This document shows positions 31,254 to 32,432 of a stretch of DNA of 32,432 nt, piece by piece (positions within the stretch are counted from its first letter, which is position 1; every line of letters begins with the position of its first letter). The stretch covers positions 1-32,432 of the forward strand of contig JBOGIQ010000023.1 of the NCBI GenBank assembly GCA_050742535.1. Reading direction: 5' to 3'. The notes below the pieces were generated by a model. It saw only the letters and a program-made list of their open reading frames with translations, was not told where the DNA came from and did no database searches. Both the position numbers and the translations under genes were made by a program. Source of the stretch: Gp6-AA40 sp050742535. Its GTDB lineage: Bacteria > Acidobacteriota > Vicinamibacteria > Vicinamibacterales > UBA2999.

Positions 31254-32294
31254 CTAATCGTTCGTGCCAGCCGGGTTCGGGCTCCAGACAACCGCCGGGC
31301 GCGAGATGGCGGCAATGGCGATTAGCAACTGCGCTGGCAGCATAAGGCGAACCGCCTCTCCCGGCCATTCCGACTGGGCTGGACCAAACACGAGAATCAG
31401 GGCCGACATCGCCAGCCCCGCGCCTGCCAGCGGTGTGCGCCGCCGCCAGGCGACGATGAGCCCGGCGACGATCGTCGCCCACCCGAGAATGGCGGCTGAC
31501 ATCAGCGCCCAGCCGGCATCGCCGGACCATGCTTTCGAGAGAAAGCTGCGAAGGGGCAGGTCAAGTGCACGCGCAGGCGGCACCTGCGGATCGTCAAACG
31601 GCCACACACCAACGCGTAAACGCACCCACACATACCAGATGAGCAGCGGAATCACCGCCGCGGCCCATCGGACGACCCCCGACCAATCCCTCCTGTCCAG
31701 CGCTCTGAGCATGAGCGGAATCAACGCCAGTGCGGCGGTCTCCCTGGCAAGTAAAACCAGTGCCGCCGCACCCTGCGCGGCGCGATCGCGATGAGTTTCG
31801 GCAAGTCGATACATCAGGAGTATCAGCCCCGCCACAAAGAACTCAGGAACCAGGATCGGCACGGTGAGCAGCGCACTCGGAACCAACAATGCGGCAAGCC
31901 CGACGATCGGCGGGCGACCGGCTTCCTCGGCGTGGGTCGCGGCTAGCGCTGCGACGAGCATCACCGCAGCGATGTACAGCAGAGGAATCGTGATACGAAG
32001 CAGTGCGGGTTGCCCGAAGGCAAGCAACCAGGCGCTGAGCGGAAACAGGATGCGACCGTATCGATAGGCCGTGCCGGTGTCCGGACCCGCCGCTGAAAAT
32101 ACGCGTCCATCGCCGAATGGGTCGAGCGCGACGCGATAAAAGGTTTCGGCGTCGCTTCGCACCAACGCGCCGTGACCTTGGTGAACGATCACCGCAATCA
32201 TGACCGCCGATGTCGCGGCCGCGGCCATGCCGCCAAGAACAACTGCTTGACGAGTGACGAGTCGAGGTGCCGTGGCAGCCATGGGTGACACCAT
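31254..32294 (-). CDS. Multi-spanning GT-C-like membrane protein
   Basis: This 346-aa protein has about nine hydrophobic segments. Its first loop, RSDAETFYRVALDPFGDGRV then YRYGRILFPLSAWLLAFGQP, resembles the GT87/DUF2029-like or ArnT-like membrane mannosyltransferase group. The acidic pair DAE is the likely catalytic position. ATG 32294 is used; ATG 32282 is an alternative. It is convergent with the acyltransferase gene (95-bp gap, no clear terminator) and divergent from the truncated gene at the right edge. Confidence 0.72.
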   Translation of the reverse strand: MVSPMAATAPRLVTRQAVVLGGMAAAATSAVMIAVIVHQGHGALVRSDAETFYRVALDPFGDGRVFSAAGPDTGTAYRYGRILFPLSAWLLAFGQPALLRITIPLLYIAAVMLVAALAATHAEEAGRPPIVGLAALLVPSALLTVPILVPEFFVAGLILLMYRLAETHRDRAAQGAAALVLLARETAALALIPLMLRALDRRDWSGVVRWAAAVIPLLIWYVWVRLRVGVWPFDDPQVPPARALDLPLRSFLSKAWSGDAGWALMSAAILGWATIVAGLIVAWRRRTPLAGAGLAMSALILVFGPAQSEWPGEAVRLMLPAQLLIAIAAISRPAVVWSPNPAGTND

Positions 32295-32308
32295 CGTATC
32301 CTTGACGC

Positions 32309-32432
32309 GTGGCGGCTCGGGATCGTGTCGAGGAAACCTCCGGTGCCAAGCGGAAGGTGCGGCGGGCGCTCGTCACATGGGGCGACCTGGCGCATCTGCT
32401 ATCCGTCGCGTTCGTGGCGATCATCCTGTACG
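32309..32432 (+). CDS. N-terminal fragment of a membrane protein (runs off window)
   Basis: From GTG 32309 the frame stays open to the edge. It encodes a charged start (RDRVEETSGAKRKVRRALV) and the beginning of a hydrophobic segment (GDLAHLLSVAFVAIILY). An in-frame TGA six bases upstream fixes this as the first possible start. The composition resembles a membrane protein with a cytoplasmic N-terminus. It lies 14 bp from the start of the divergent GT-C-like gene. No family can be called from 41 residues. Confidence 0.55.
   Translation, partial: MAARDRVEETSGAKRKVRRALVTWGDLAHLLSVAFVAIILY

Noticed and set aside
1..32432. CRISPR arrays, tRNA or rRNA genes, complete insertion sequences
   Set aside because: Read for them on both strands; no regularly spaced repeats, no tRNA or rRNA signatures and no transposase seen.

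Overview
The window is high-GC bacterial chromosome. It most resembles an Acidobacteriota genome of the Vicinamibacteria type. Supporting signs are a VWFA-related protein of the acidobacterial kind, a PEP-CTERM-like protein, many PilZ genes and short palindromic intergenic repeats. The taxonomic call is inference; there is no rRNA or tRNA to confirm it.

The core (about 4.6-19.0 kb, minus strand) is one long, tightly packed tad/Flp-pilus operon. In order of transcription it reads: flp pilin 1, an apparent intrinsic terminator, flp pilin 2, tadV prepilin peptidase, tadE, rcpC/cpaB, rcpA/cpaC secretin, tadG, tadZ/cpaE, tadA/cpaF ATPase, tadB, tadC, a 32-aa membrane peptide, a tadD-like TPR lipoprotein, an AAA+ ATPase, a double-VWA exported protein, a 42-aa membrane peptide and a J-domain/winged-helix protein. 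Many neighbours overlap by 4 bp (ATGA/GTGA) or lie a few bases apart. The last four genes are not part of the classical tad set.

The operon is flanked by two paralogous sigma-54 activators that lack receiver domains: 1-1052 (cut by the window edge) and 21607-22779. Each sits directly behind one or two PilZ genes. Left of the operon (1-3.8 kb) are a GAF-like/degenerate-GGDEF protein, two PilZ genes and the first activator. Right of it (19.5-24.2 kb) are a membrane protein with a TonB-like C-terminus, an anchored FkbM-type methyltransferase, the second activator, two more PilZ-like genes and a DUF192 gene. I find sigma-54 (-24/-12) promoter matches with correct GG/GC spacing upstream of flp1, the GAF/GGDEF gene, both PilZ-activator units and the PEP-CTERM-like gene, plus a weaker one before the second activator. 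A further motif, CNAAAGTNCTA, occurs four times near three of these promoters. The simplest reading is a local RpoN circuit, possibly responsive to c-di-GMP through PilZ proteins, that controls Flp pili and a surface protein.

The right third (24.4 kb to the end) looks like surface-polysaccharide biosynthesis: the PEP-CTERM-like protein, a GT2 glycosyltransferase, three multi-spanning GT-C-like membrane proteins, an acyltransferase-3 family protein and a truncated membrane-protein start at the right edge. Short interspersed palindromes and two inverted 9-mer arrays lie in the left 2 kb. A long imperfect inverted repeat lies in a 740-bp stretch without genes at 3.85-4.59 kb.
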